A stretch of 18,227 nt of DNA from Hyphomicrobiales bacterium. GTDB lineage: Bacteria; Pseudomonadota; Alphaproteobacteria; Rhizobiales; Beijerinckiaceae. The position numbers and the translations under genes were made by a program. Shown in pieces: positions 7,503 through 14,409 of this stretch. How positions within the stretch are numbered: the stretch's first letter is position 1; each line of letters begins with the position of its first letter. The notes beneath the pieces are model-generated. The model saw only the letters and a program-made list of their open reading frames with translations, was not told where the DNA came from and made no database searches. The stretch is taken from contig JAQGKM010000103.1 in NCBI GenBank assembly GCA_028290125.1, positions 1-18,227 on the forward strand. The letters run 5' to 3'.

Positions 7503-8249
7503 TCATGGCATGAACAGCCCGCCGCTCACATGAATGGTTTGGCCGGTCATGTAGCTGGCTTGCGGGCGGCAGATATTGTGAATGACGTCTGCGACATCCT
7601 CCGGCACGCCCTCGCGCCCGACGGGGGGCGCGCCTTCGATGCCCTTGCCGGCCGTGTGCGAGCGTTGCCCGCCGATCTTGCCCGGCACGACGCAATTGAC
7701 GGTGACGCCGTGGGCGGCGAATTCGCTGGCCAGACCGCGCGTCAGGCCGACAAGGCCCGATTTGGCCGTCACGACATGCGCACGTCCTGCTGCGCCCAGA
7801 TGCGCGCTGACGCCGCCTATGTTGACGATACGTCCGTATTTCTGCCGGACCATGGCCGGCAGCACTGCGCGTGAGCACAGGAAGGCGCCATCCAGGATAG
7901 GCCCGGTGACGGCGCGCCATTGCGCCAGCGTCATGTCCGTGAAGGCGGCCTCGCCCCGCACGGCGGCATTGTTGATGAGAATGTCGATGCGGCCTGTCTC
8001 GGCGAGCACGCGCTCTGCCATGGCGGTCACGGCGACCTCGTCGGAGACATCGGCGAGGTGCACGAAGGCCTTTCCGCCGGCCGCCTTGATTTCAGCGACC
8101 GTGGCCTCGGCTTCATCTTTCGAGCGGAGCGCGTTGACGATGACGGTCGCGCCGTCTCTGGCCAGCGCCATGGCGATGGCCTTGCCGATCCTGCGCACGC
8201 CGCCCGTGACGATGGCGACCTGCCCCTCGAGAGAGAGCATACCCTGCAT
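7503..8249 (-). CDS. SDR-family protein with degenerate catalytic tetrad
   Basis: This 248-residue protein has the short-chain dehydrogenase fold. The nucleotide-binding turn is TGGVRRIGKAIA (15-26), D67 lies in LADVSD, NNAA is at 93-96, and VNCVVPGKIGG and the C-terminal TGQTIHVSGG are also present. In the catalytic region the sequence reads GPILDGAFLC, IVNIGGVSAH and GRAHVVTAKSG. Aligned to classical SDRs this places I119 for Asn, G146 for Ser and V159 for the catalytic Tyr; only K163 remains. It may therefore not be a standard oxidoreductase. The start ATG at 8249 follows GGAGGAAAC; an upstream extension to 8438 is open but lacks similarity. It is the first gene of the leftward operon, divergent from the second MmgE/PrpD gene. 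Confidence 0.9.
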   Translation of the reverse strand: MQGMLSLEGQVAIVTGGVRRIGKAIAMALARDGATVIVNALRSKDEAEATVAEIKAAGGKAFVHLADVSDEVAVTAMAERVLAETGRIDILINNAAVRGEAAFTDMTLAQWRAVTGPILDGAFLCSRAVLPAMVRQKYGRIVNIGGVSAHLGAAGRAHVVTAKSGLVGLTRGLASEFAAHGVTVNCVVPGKIGGQRSHTAGKGIEGAPPVGREGVPEDVADVIHNICRPQASYMTGQTIHVSGGLFMP

Positions 8250-8400
8250 GTTTCCTCCGCTGTCGCGCACTTGAGGCTGCCGGTTGACCCGGCTAGCATG
8301 CTGTGCGATGCAAGCGCGACGCTTATAACGAGAAACGTAAAATCCACCAAACAAGGGCCGGGGGCAATTCACCCGGGAAGAAAAGGCAGGGACGGAAGGA
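8250..8400. promoter_or_regulatory. Divergent promoter region of the carboxylate island
   Basis: The 151 bases between the SDR and MmgE/PrpD copy 2 must drive both operons. The region is locally more AT-rich than its flanks around 8321-8355. A TATAAC at 8324-8329 could be a rightward -10 element. An inverted repeat AAGCG-CGA-CGCTT at 8312-8324 abuts it, and an AGCATGCT palindrome lies at 8295-8302. These are candidate operator sites only; no good -35 is seen at the right distance, and no adjacent regulator gene identifies a binding protein. Confidence 0.35.
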
Positions 8401-9774
8401 ATGGGCGGCGCCAGCGAAACTCCGATCTCAGACATCACGCGTGAACTCGCAGCTTACATTTCCGGAGCGCCTCGTCGCGAACTGCCCGCGGCCGTAAGCG
8501 AGAAAACGCGCTTTCACATCCTCGACACCCTGGCGGCGATCCTCTCGGGCTCGCGTCTGCGCGCAGGGATGTTGGCCACGAAATATGTCGCCCCCCTGGA
8601 TGGCGCCGGGGCAGCGACGGTGATCGGTTCCGCCTTTCGCGTCCCCCCCGAGAGCGCAGCCCTGGCCAATGGCATGGCGGGGCATGGCGACGAAACAGAC
8701 GATTCGCATCTCGAAGGCCGCTTCCACCCGGGCTGTGGAATTCTGCCCGCGGCGCTGGCCATCGCCGAGGGCCAGAACGCGAGCGGCGCGGATTTCGTGC
8801 GCGCGATCGCTCTGGGCTACGATATTGGCGCGCGCCTGACGCTGTCGCTCGGCTTGTTGCGGCCAGACGCCTCAAAGCATTCCACGCATTCGCTCGCGCC
8901 GGCTTTTGGCGCTGCGGCCGCCGGCGCCGCCCTGTTTCGACTGTCGGAGGAGCAAACGCGGCACGTGCTGTCCTATGCCGCGCAGCAGGCGTCCGGAATC
9001 CCGTTCTGGCAGCGCGACACCCATCACGTCGAAAAGGCGTTCGACTTCGGCGGCATGGCCGCGCGAAATGGCGTCGCCTCCGCGTCGATGGTCGCAGCCG
9101 GCTTTACGGCGGTGGATGATCCACTGGCCGGACGGCACAATCTGTTCACGGCTTTCGGTGAAGACGCGCGGCCTGAACTGCTGATCGAAGACCTCGGCGT
9201 ACGCTACGAAATCATGCGCGCCTCGATCAAGAAATGGTGCGTCGGCTCGCCCATTCAGGCCATCCTTGATGCGACGACGGCGCTGGTCGCCGAGCACGCC
9301 ATCAAGGCCAGCAACGTACTTGGCGTCACGATCTCCATGCCGGATGACAGGTTTCATATCGTCGACAACAGAACCATGCCCGACATTTGCGCGCAGCATC
9401 TTTGCGCGCTCGCCATCGCGGACGGCGGCATCACGTTCGAGAGCACGCATGACCACGCGCGCATGGAGGATCCCGCCATCCTCGCCTTGCGCGCCAAGAT
9501 CACACTCACGCCCGACGCCGAGCTCACGCACGCGCGGCCCGCGCGGCAGGCGATTGTCGAAATCCGCACGACCGCAGGCGCGTTCCGACATCACGCCCGC
9601 GCCGTGCGGGGCACGCCGGACAATCCGATGACCGCGCAGGAAATTGAAGCCAAGGCGCTGGATCTGGTCACCCCGATCATCGGCGCTGAACGCGGCGGCA
9701 AGCTGGTTGACATCGTTCGAAATCTCGAACGCCTCCCGTCCATGCGCGACCTCCGTCCCTTGCTGATTGCATGA
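8401..9774 (+). CDS. MmgE/PrpD family protein, copy 2
   Basis: This 457-residue member of the MmgE/PrpD family diverges from the copy at 6099. Motifs are HILDTLAAILSGS (39-51), LANGMAGHGDETDDSH (88-103) with the family's conserved D/H cluster, VEKAFDFGGMAARNG (210-224) and KKWCVGSPIQ (277-286). The sequence around the active-site cluster (H-G-D-E-T-D-D-S-H) differs clearly from D-Y-D-D-T-H in copy 1, so the two are separate lineages and probably not isozymes. The start at 8401 is preceded by a purine-rich GGCAGGGACGGAAGGA whose spacing is not ideal. The stop overlaps the start of the TauE/SafE gene (ATGA), so the two are translationally coupled. Likely role: dehydration or isomerisation of a carboxylate; substrate unknown. 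Confidence 0.88.
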   Translation: MGGASETPISDITRELAAYISGAPRRELPAAVSEKTRFHILDTLAAILSGSRLRAGMLATKYVAPLDGAGAATVIGSAFRVPPESAALANGMAGHGDETDDSHLEGRFHPGCGILPAALAIAEGQNASGADFVRAIALGYDIGARLTLSLGLLRPDASKHSTHSLAPAFGAAAAGAALFRLSEEQTRHVLSYAAQQASGIPFWQRDTHHVEKAFDFGGMAARNGVASASMVAAGFTAVDDPLAGRHNLFTAFGEDARPELLIEDLGVRYEIMRASIKKWCVGSPIQAILDATTALVAEHAIKASNVLGVTISMPDDRFHIVDNRTMPDICAQHLCALAIADGGITFESTHDHARMEDPAILALRAKITLTPDAELTHARPARQAIVEIRTTAGAFRHHARAVRGTPDNPMTAQEIEAKALDLVTPIIGAERGGKLVDIVRNLERLPSMRDLRPLLIA

Positions 9775-10508
9775 GCCTGAGCGAACTCGCCGTCATCGCG
9801 CTTGCGGCGATCCTCACTTCCATCATCGGCGGCGTCGCCGGCTATGGGACGGGATTGCTGATGCCGCTCGTGCTCGTCCCGATTCTCGGCGCGCAAGTGG
9901 TCGTGCCGATCCTTGGCGTCTCCGCGATCTTCAATAATCTGTCGCGCATCTCCGCCTTTCGCCGTGCGATCGCATGGTCGCACGTGTGGCGCATCACGCT
10001 CGTCGCCATGCCCTTCTGTTATATCGGAGCGACCTTTTATTCGTTTCTGACGGGGCCGGGCGCATCGATCCTGATCGGGGCCACGCTGATCCTGCTCGTG
10101 CCGGCGCGGCGCATGCTGAAATCTTTCCAGACGGATTTGCCGCCCTCCATGGTTCTCGTGGCCGGCGCGCTCTTCGGGCTGGTCACCGGGGGCGTCCCGG
10201 GCGGCGGCGTGATCCTGATCTCGCTCTTGATGGCCGTGGGCCTCAAAGGTCCGGCGATTGTCGCGACGGACGCCGTCATCTCCCTGATGGTCGGCTTTGT
10301 GAAAATCGGGACCTTCCAGGCGTATGGGCAGTTGCCGGCGTCCTCCTGGGCTATTGCCGCGCTGATCGGGTTGGTCAGCCTTCCCGGGGCGTTTCTCGCG
10401 AAGTGGATTTCAGAAAACATCAGCCTGAAAGTGCATCACGGACTCATGGACGGCGCCGTCGTCCTCGGCGGCTCGGTGCTTCTCCTGCGCGGGTTGGGAC
10501 TGACGTAG
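9771..10508 (+). CDS. TauE/SafE family (TSUP) membrane transporter
   Basis: This 245-residue membrane protein is nearly all hydrophobic helices, about eight of them. Two similar halves start with IIGGVAGYGTGLLMPLVLVP (18-37) and GLVTGGVPGGGVILISLLM, the glycine-rich repeat motif of the TSUP (sulfite exporter TauE/SafE) family. Known members move sulfite, sulfoacetate, thiosulfate or other organic anions, commonly as exporters. Overlap with the MmgE/PrpD copy 2 stop indicates a two-gene operon, so it may export an anion released by that pathway, or import a sulfonated or carboxylated substrate. Its stop (10506-10508) directly abuts the stop of the opposite gene at 10509, with no space for a terminator outside coding sequence. 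Confidence 0.88.
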   Translation: MSLSELAVIALAAILTSIIGGVAGYGTGLLMPLVLVPILGAQVVVPILGVSAIFNNLSRISAFRRAIAWSHVWRITLVAMPFCYIGATFYSFLTGPGASILIGATLILLVPARRMLKSFQTDLPPSMVLVAGALFGLVTGGVPGGGVILISLLMAVGLKGPAIVATDAVISLMVGFVKIGTFQAYGQLPASSWAIAALIGLVSLPGAFLAKWISENISLKVHHGLMDGAVVLGGSVLLLRGLGLT

Positions 10509-10898
10509 CTAAAGACGCCACGCGAGGGGTCGGCGGGGCGCCTCGGCTGCTGTCGGGCTGGCGCTGTGCGCGATCAGGTCGGATCCGTGCACCGTGAGTT
10601 CAATCCTGCAACCGGCGACCAAGCGGATCAGGCCCGCGCTAGTCAGCTCGCGCAAGGCCGCTGCGAACGCGAGATCATCATCGGCGTGCACGCGCAATGA
10701 CGACAGCTTCAATCGTGCGCGCGCCTGTCCGTGGTCGTTGGTGAAGGCTTCGAGTATCTTGCCGGCCAGATGCGAGAGAGGCCGCCGCTCTGTTGCAAAC
10801 GGCGTTCGCACCCTGGGACTTGAGGAGCGAGGCGGCTCCTCGTCACGGAGCAGGCGCGTATAAGCTTCGATCCATTCGGCTTTGACTGACAGACCCAT
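10509..10898 (-). CDS. Hypothetical protein with winged-helix-like C-terminal half
   Basis: This is a 129-residue protein I do not recognise as a named family. The start at 10898 is set by GGGAGG with ideal spacing; the frame stays open upstream but that part is not needed. The N-terminal 20 residues (MGLSVKAEWIEAYTRLLRDE) look helical, followed by a proline/arginine/serine-rich linker. Residues 45-115 contain helices and then ALRELTSAGLIRLVAGCRIE and LTVHGSDLI, which resemble the recognition helix and wing of small MarR/PadR-like winged-helix proteins. A DNA-binding role is therefore only an inference. It is divergent from the GAF-PAS-receiver-LuxR gene and converges without any gap on the TSUP gene. 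Confidence 0.65.
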   Translation of the reverse strand: MGLSVKAEWIEAYTRLLRDEEPPRSSSPRVRTPFATERRPLSHLAGKILEAFTNDHGQARARLKLSSLRVHADDDLAFAAALRELTSAGLIRLVAGCRIELTVHGSDLIAHSASPTAAEAPRRPLAWRL

Positions 10899-11062
10899 GC
10901 TAACCTCCCACCTTTCGTGACCCTTTGAGCCAGATGTCAGGCTCGATAGAAGGAACGCATGCGGTGGCGGGCCCGTCTTCGGCATTATTCCTCAGGTTCA
11001 TTCCTCCTGATTGATCTTTGAGCCGTATCGGACGTTGTGGCGTGACGTATCCGGAGGCTGCT
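10899..11062. promoter_or_regulatory. Divergent intergenic region, hypothetical gene / LuxR-type regulator
   Basis: These 164 bases separate two divergent genes and must hold both promoters. A direct repeat ATTCCTC occurs at 10987-10993 and 11000-11006 (13-base period), a possible regulator site. The ribosome sites are GGGAGG (leftward) and GGAGG at 11053-11057 (rightward). No clear sigma-70 hexamers are seen. Confidence 0.3.
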
Positions 11063-13045
11063 ATGAGCAGCGCCAACCGAACAACGACAAACGTCGACGA
11101 TGTCCTGATCACGGCCGAGCTGGTCCATCGGCGACGCGATCCCGACTATCGAGCCGAGAGCCTGGCGCTCGGCGCCCTGGCCCGTGAGATGGCTGCGAAC
11201 CCCGGTGGTGTGCTCCAGAATGCGGCTGAACGGGTGCTTGATCTCTGCCATGCCGACTCCGCCGGCATCAGCATCCTGGAAAGCGACGGACCTCACGGCA
11301 TGCTGCGATGGCATGCAGCCGTGGGCGGATTCGCCGCCAACCTGAATGGCGTCATTCCCCGAAACGAAAGCCCGTGCGGAACGGTGATGGACCGCAATTG
11401 CGTTCTCCTGTTCAGCGAGGCGGACCGCTTTTTCCCGGCGCTCCGAAGCGTCGAGCCGCATATCTACGAAAACCTGCTGGCGCCGTGGCACGTCGACGGA
11501 AAGCCGATTGGAACGCTCTGGGCGATCAAGCACACGCCGGAAGGACGCTTCGATGCGGAGGATGCGCGCGTCTTGCAAAGCCTCGCCGGCTTCGCGGCCG
11601 CCGCATTCCAGACAGCGTCCGCTCTCGAAAGAGCCACAGCCGAACGAGCCGGACTGGAAAGCCGCAAAAAGGCGTTGCACGAAGCCGAGGCGCGGCTCCG
11701 GTCCGCCATCGATCTGGTCGGACTGTCGCCTTACGCATGGGATCCCTTGACGGGCGCGCTGGATTGGGACGCCCGTCTCAAAGCGATCTGGGGACTTCCA
11801 CCCGATGCTCGCGTCGACGAGACCGCATTCATGTCCGCCATCCACCCCGAGGATCGCGCCCGCGTCGAGGCCGCCATCGCGCACTGCCTCGATCCTGCAG
11901 GTCTTGGCGTCTACGACATCGAATACCGCGTGATCGGCATTGAAGACGGCGTCGAGCGCTGGGTTTCCACCTACGGACGGATGACCTTCAAGCAAGACCA
12001 GGCGGTCGGGTTCATCGGCGCGGCGCTGGACATCACGGATCGCAAGCGGTCCGAGGCGAATCTGCGCGAGAGCGAGGAGCGCTTCCGGCAATTTGCCGAG
12101 AATTCCAGCGACACGCTCTTCATCCTCAGCTTCGAAACAATGCGCCTTGAATATGCGAGCCCGGCTTCCGCGGCGATCTGGGGCGAGGCTCCCGAAAAGT
12201 CTCTCGGAGATGCAGGCGCCTGGACGCAACTGCTGCACGCCGAGGACCGGCAGCGCGCGCTTGGAGCGCTGGAGCGTGTGGCGCTCGGAGACATGTGCAC
12301 GGAGGAATTTCGCGTCGTGCGTCCCGACCGGGCGGTGCGCTGGATCCGCACGCGGCTGTTTCCGATGCGCGACGCTCAGGGGCGCGTGTGCCGGGCGGGC
12401 GGGATCGCGCAGGACATTACGCGCAACGACAACAGTTTCGTCTACGTGGTGGATGGCGACCTGGACGCGCGTCGAAGCCTGTCCGACTTGCTCCGCGAAG
12501 CCGGCTACAGGATCAAGGGCTTCTCCTCCGGCCGATCCTTCCTGGACGCAGCCCCGGCTCTCTTGACCGGTTGCGTCGTTCTCGACATTCGCCGGTCTGG
12601 CGCCGCCGGGTTGTCGATCCCGCGGGAACTCAAGGCCCGGCGTATCGGATTGCCGGTCGTCGTGCTGGGAAGCGCCACCAACGACGTGACCTTCGGCGTC
12701 GAGGTGATGAAGGCCGGAGCCGTCGACTTCCTGCCCGCGCCCTACGACACCGGCCTGCTCCTGACCGCCGTGGCGATGGCGGTCGCGACCGCACGCGCCG
12801 ATGAACCGGATGAAGACGCGGACCGGGCGCGGCACAGGATCTCCGAACTGTCGGAGCGTGAGCGCGAAGTGCTCGCTGGCCTGCTGGCCGGCAAGACCAA
12901 CAAGGAGATCGGCAGAGACCTGGGCCTCAGCCCCCGAACCATCGAGACGCACCGCGCGCATGTGATGCAACGCCTGGGCGTCCAGACGCTGTCACAGGCG
13001 ATCCTGATCGCCGCCGCCGCAGGCTTCCAGGGGTCCACGCCCTAG
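11063..13045 (+). CDS. GAF-PAS-PAS-receiver-LuxR sensory transcription regulator
   Basis: This 660-residue soluble protein has a GAF domain (about 40-185), a short coiled-coil-like linker (186-212), two PAS/PAC units (about 213-330 ending DITDRKRSE, and 335-453 ending DITR), a FixJ-like receiver (about 458-575) and a LuxR/FixJ helix-turn-helix (593-655, with TNKEIGRDLGLSPRTIETHR). There is no transmembrane segment and no histidine kinase module. In the receiver, the phospho-acceptor is D508 in VVLDIR, with acidic D464/D466 and S537, but the invariant switch lysine is replaced by A559 (FLPAPYD where FixJ has FIEKPF). This suggests control by direct sensing in GAF/PAS, or unusual phosphorylation, acting on transcription. 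The start at 11063 follows GGAGG. Its targets are unknown; it is divergent from a winged-helix-like gene. Confidence 0.9.
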   Translation: MSSANRTTTNVDDVLITAELVHRRRDPDYRAESLALGALAREMAANPGGVLQNAAERVLDLCHADSAGISILESDGPHGMLRWHAAVGGFAANLNGVIPRNESPCGTVMDRNCVLLFSEADRFFPALRSVEPHIYENLLAPWHVDGKPIGTLWAIKHTPEGRFDAEDARVLQSLAGFAAAAFQTASALERATAERAGLESRKKALHEAEARLRSAIDLVGLSPYAWDPLTGALDWDARLKAIWGLPPDARVDETAFMSAIHPEDRARVEAAIAHCLDPAGLGVYDIEYRVIGIEDGVERWVSTYGRMTFKQDQAVGFIGAALDITDRKRSEANLRESEERFRQFAENSSDTLFILSFETMRLEYASPASAAIWGEAPEKSLGDAGAWTQLLHAEDRQRALGALERVALGDMCTEEFRVVRPDRAVRWIRTRLFPMRDAQGRVCRAGGIAQDITRNDNSFVYVVDGDLDARRSLSDLLREAGYRIKGFSSGRSFLDAAPALLTGCVVLDIRRSGAAGLSIPRELKARRIGLPVVVLGSATNDVTFGVEVMKAGAVDFLPAPYDTGLLLTAVAMAVATARADEPDEDADRARHRISELSEREREVLAGLLAGKTNKEIGRDLGLSPRTIETHRAHVMQRLGVQTLSQAILIAAAAGFQGSTP

Positions 13046-13061
13046 CCGCGAGGAATGGCCC

Positions 13062-13084
13062 GGGACACCCCTCAGGGATGTCCC
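13062..13084 (+). terminator. Possible terminator hairpin after the regulator gene
   Basis: The arms GGGACA (13062-13067) and TGTCCC (13079-13084) pair around an inner C-A mismatch and further CCC/GGG pairing, 17 bases after the regulator stop. There is no T-tract, so it may be only a weak or Rho-assisted end, or a transcript-stabilising stem. Confidence 0.35.
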
Positions 13085-13153
13085 CCAGCACTTCACCACA
13101 TGGCGCACGTTCACGAGGCGCGACCCGACGACATCACTGCAGAGACCTTGCCG

Positions 13154-13163
13154 AGTCCGGACT
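13154..13163. promoter_or_regulatory. Perfect palindrome in the dehydrogenase leader
   Basis: AGTCCGGACT is a perfect 10-base palindrome 55 bases before the dehydrogenase start. It is enclosed by CTTGC (13147-13151) and GCAAG (13164-13168). It could be an operator or a leader stem. The remaining leader (13085-13218) shows no convincing promoter hexamers. Confidence 0.25.
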
Positions 13164-13218
13164 GCAAGCTCCGGAATCGACGCCTCTGCCATGCGTCGAA
13201 CCAGAGCAGGAGAAAAGC

Positions 13219-14394
13219 ATGCGAGCCCTCGTTTGGCACGGCAAGGAAGACATCCGCTGCGACACGGTCACGGATCCTGAAATCGAGCATCCGCGCGATG
13301 CGATCGTCAAGGTCACGAGTTGCGCGATCTGCGGCTCGGACCTGCACCTCTTCCACAATTTCATCCCGGCCATGCTGCCCGGCGATGTGATGGGTCACGA
13401 GATGATGGGAGAGGTCGTCGAAGTCGGGCCCGACGCGAAGGGCAAACTGAAGAAGGGCGACCGCGTCGTGGTCCCCTTCACGATCATCTGTGGCGAGTGC
13501 GATCAGTGCAAGCGCGGCAACTTCTCCGTCTGCCAGCGAAGCAATCGCAAGAAGGACATCGCCGACAAGGTCTTCGGCCACACCACCGCGGGGCTGTTCG
13601 GCTACACGCACCTGACCGGAGGTTATCCGGGCGGGCAAGCCGAATATCTGCGCGTGCCCTTTGCGGATACGACGCACATCAAGGTGCCGGACGGCATCCC
13701 GGACGAAAAGCTGCTTTTCCTGGGCGACATCTTCCCCACCGGTTGGCAGGCGGCGGTCCAGTGCGACATCCAGCCGACCGACACGGTCGCAATCTGGGGC
13801 TGCGGTCCCGTCGGACAGATGGCGATCCGCAGCGCCGTCCTGCTTGGCGCACAGCAGGTCATCGCGATCGATCACTTGCCCGAGCGGCTCGAAATGGCGG
13901 AAGCTGGCGGCGCCATCACCATCAACTTCGACGAGGAAAACGTGGTCGAGCGGCTGAACGACCTCACGGATGAGGAAGGCCCGCACAAGTGCATCGATGC
14001 GGTCGGCCTTGAATCACATGTGTCGCCGTCGATGCCCGACACGGTCTACGACCGGGCGAAGCAGATGCTGGGCGTCGAAAGCGACCGGCCACATATCCTG
14101 CGCGAAATGATCTACGTCTGTCGACCCGGCGGCGTCATCTCGGTGCCGGGCGTCTACGGCGGGCTCGTCGACAAGATCCCGATGGGCGTTCTCATGAACA
14201 AGGGCCTGACCATTCGCACCGGCCAGACTCACGTCAACCGTTGGACCGACGATCTCCTGCGCCGCATCGAGGAGGGCCAGATCGATCCCTCCTTCGTCAT
14301 CACCCACACGGTCGGCCTCGAAGAAGGTCCCGAAATGTACAAGGTGTTCCGCGACAAGCAGGACAGCTGCGTGAAGGTCGTCCTGAAGCCCTGA
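13219..14394 (+). CDS. Zinc-dependent alcohol dehydrogenase, formaldehyde-dehydrogenase-like
   Basis: This is a 391-residue medium-chain dehydrogenase. Catalytic zinc ligands are C38 (AICGSD) and H60-E61 (GHEMMGEVVEVG). The structural zinc site is C91, C94, C97 and C105 (CGECDQCKRGNFSVC). The NAD-binding turn is GCGPVG at 194-199, with D218 at the end of the second strand. The long insertion around residues 270-300 (SHVSPSMPDTVYDRAKQM) is typical of the glutathione-independent formaldehyde dehydrogenase-like branch, which oxidises or dismutates short aldehydes and alcohols. The start at 13219 is set by AGGAG six bases upstream; the open frame extends to 13078 without similarity. The next gene follows after 15 bases with its own GGAG, forming a two-gene operon. 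The true substrate is not known. Confidence 0.93.
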   Translation: MRALVWHGKEDIRCDTVTDPEIEHPRDAIVKVTSCAICGSDLHLFHNFIPAMLPGDVMGHEMMGEVVEVGPDAKGKLKKGDRVVVPFTIICGECDQCKRGNFSVCQRSNRKKDIADKVFGHTTAGLFGYTHLTGGYPGGQAEYLRVPFADTTHIKVPDGIPDEKLLFLGDIFPTGWQAAVQCDIQPTDTVAIWGCGPVGQMAIRSAVLLGAQQVIAIDHLPERLEMAEAGGAITINFDEENVVERLNDLTDEEGPHKCIDAVGLESHVSPSMPDTVYDRAKQMLGVESDRPHILREMIYVCRPGGVISVPGVYGGLVDKIPMGVLMNKGLTIRTGQTHVNRWTDDLLRRIEEGQIDPSFVITHTVGLEEGPEMYKVFRDKQDSCVKVVLKP

Positions 14395-14409
14395 ACCCGG
14401 AGAAACGCC

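Noticed and set aside
5943..7874. 643-codon open frame opposite TctB, MmgE/PrpD and SDR
   Set aside because: It spans three well-supported genes in antisense, with no ribosome site or family motif; an effect of codon bias.
10985..12970. 661-codon open frame opposite the sensory regulator
   Set aside because: The forward frame has five recognisable domains; the reverse frame has none and a shadow-like composition.
13172..13198. Possible EcfG-type general stress promoter (GGAAT...CGTC) before the dehydrogenase
   Set aside because: Both elements deviate from GGAAC and CGTT, and such partial matches are frequent in GC-rich DNA.
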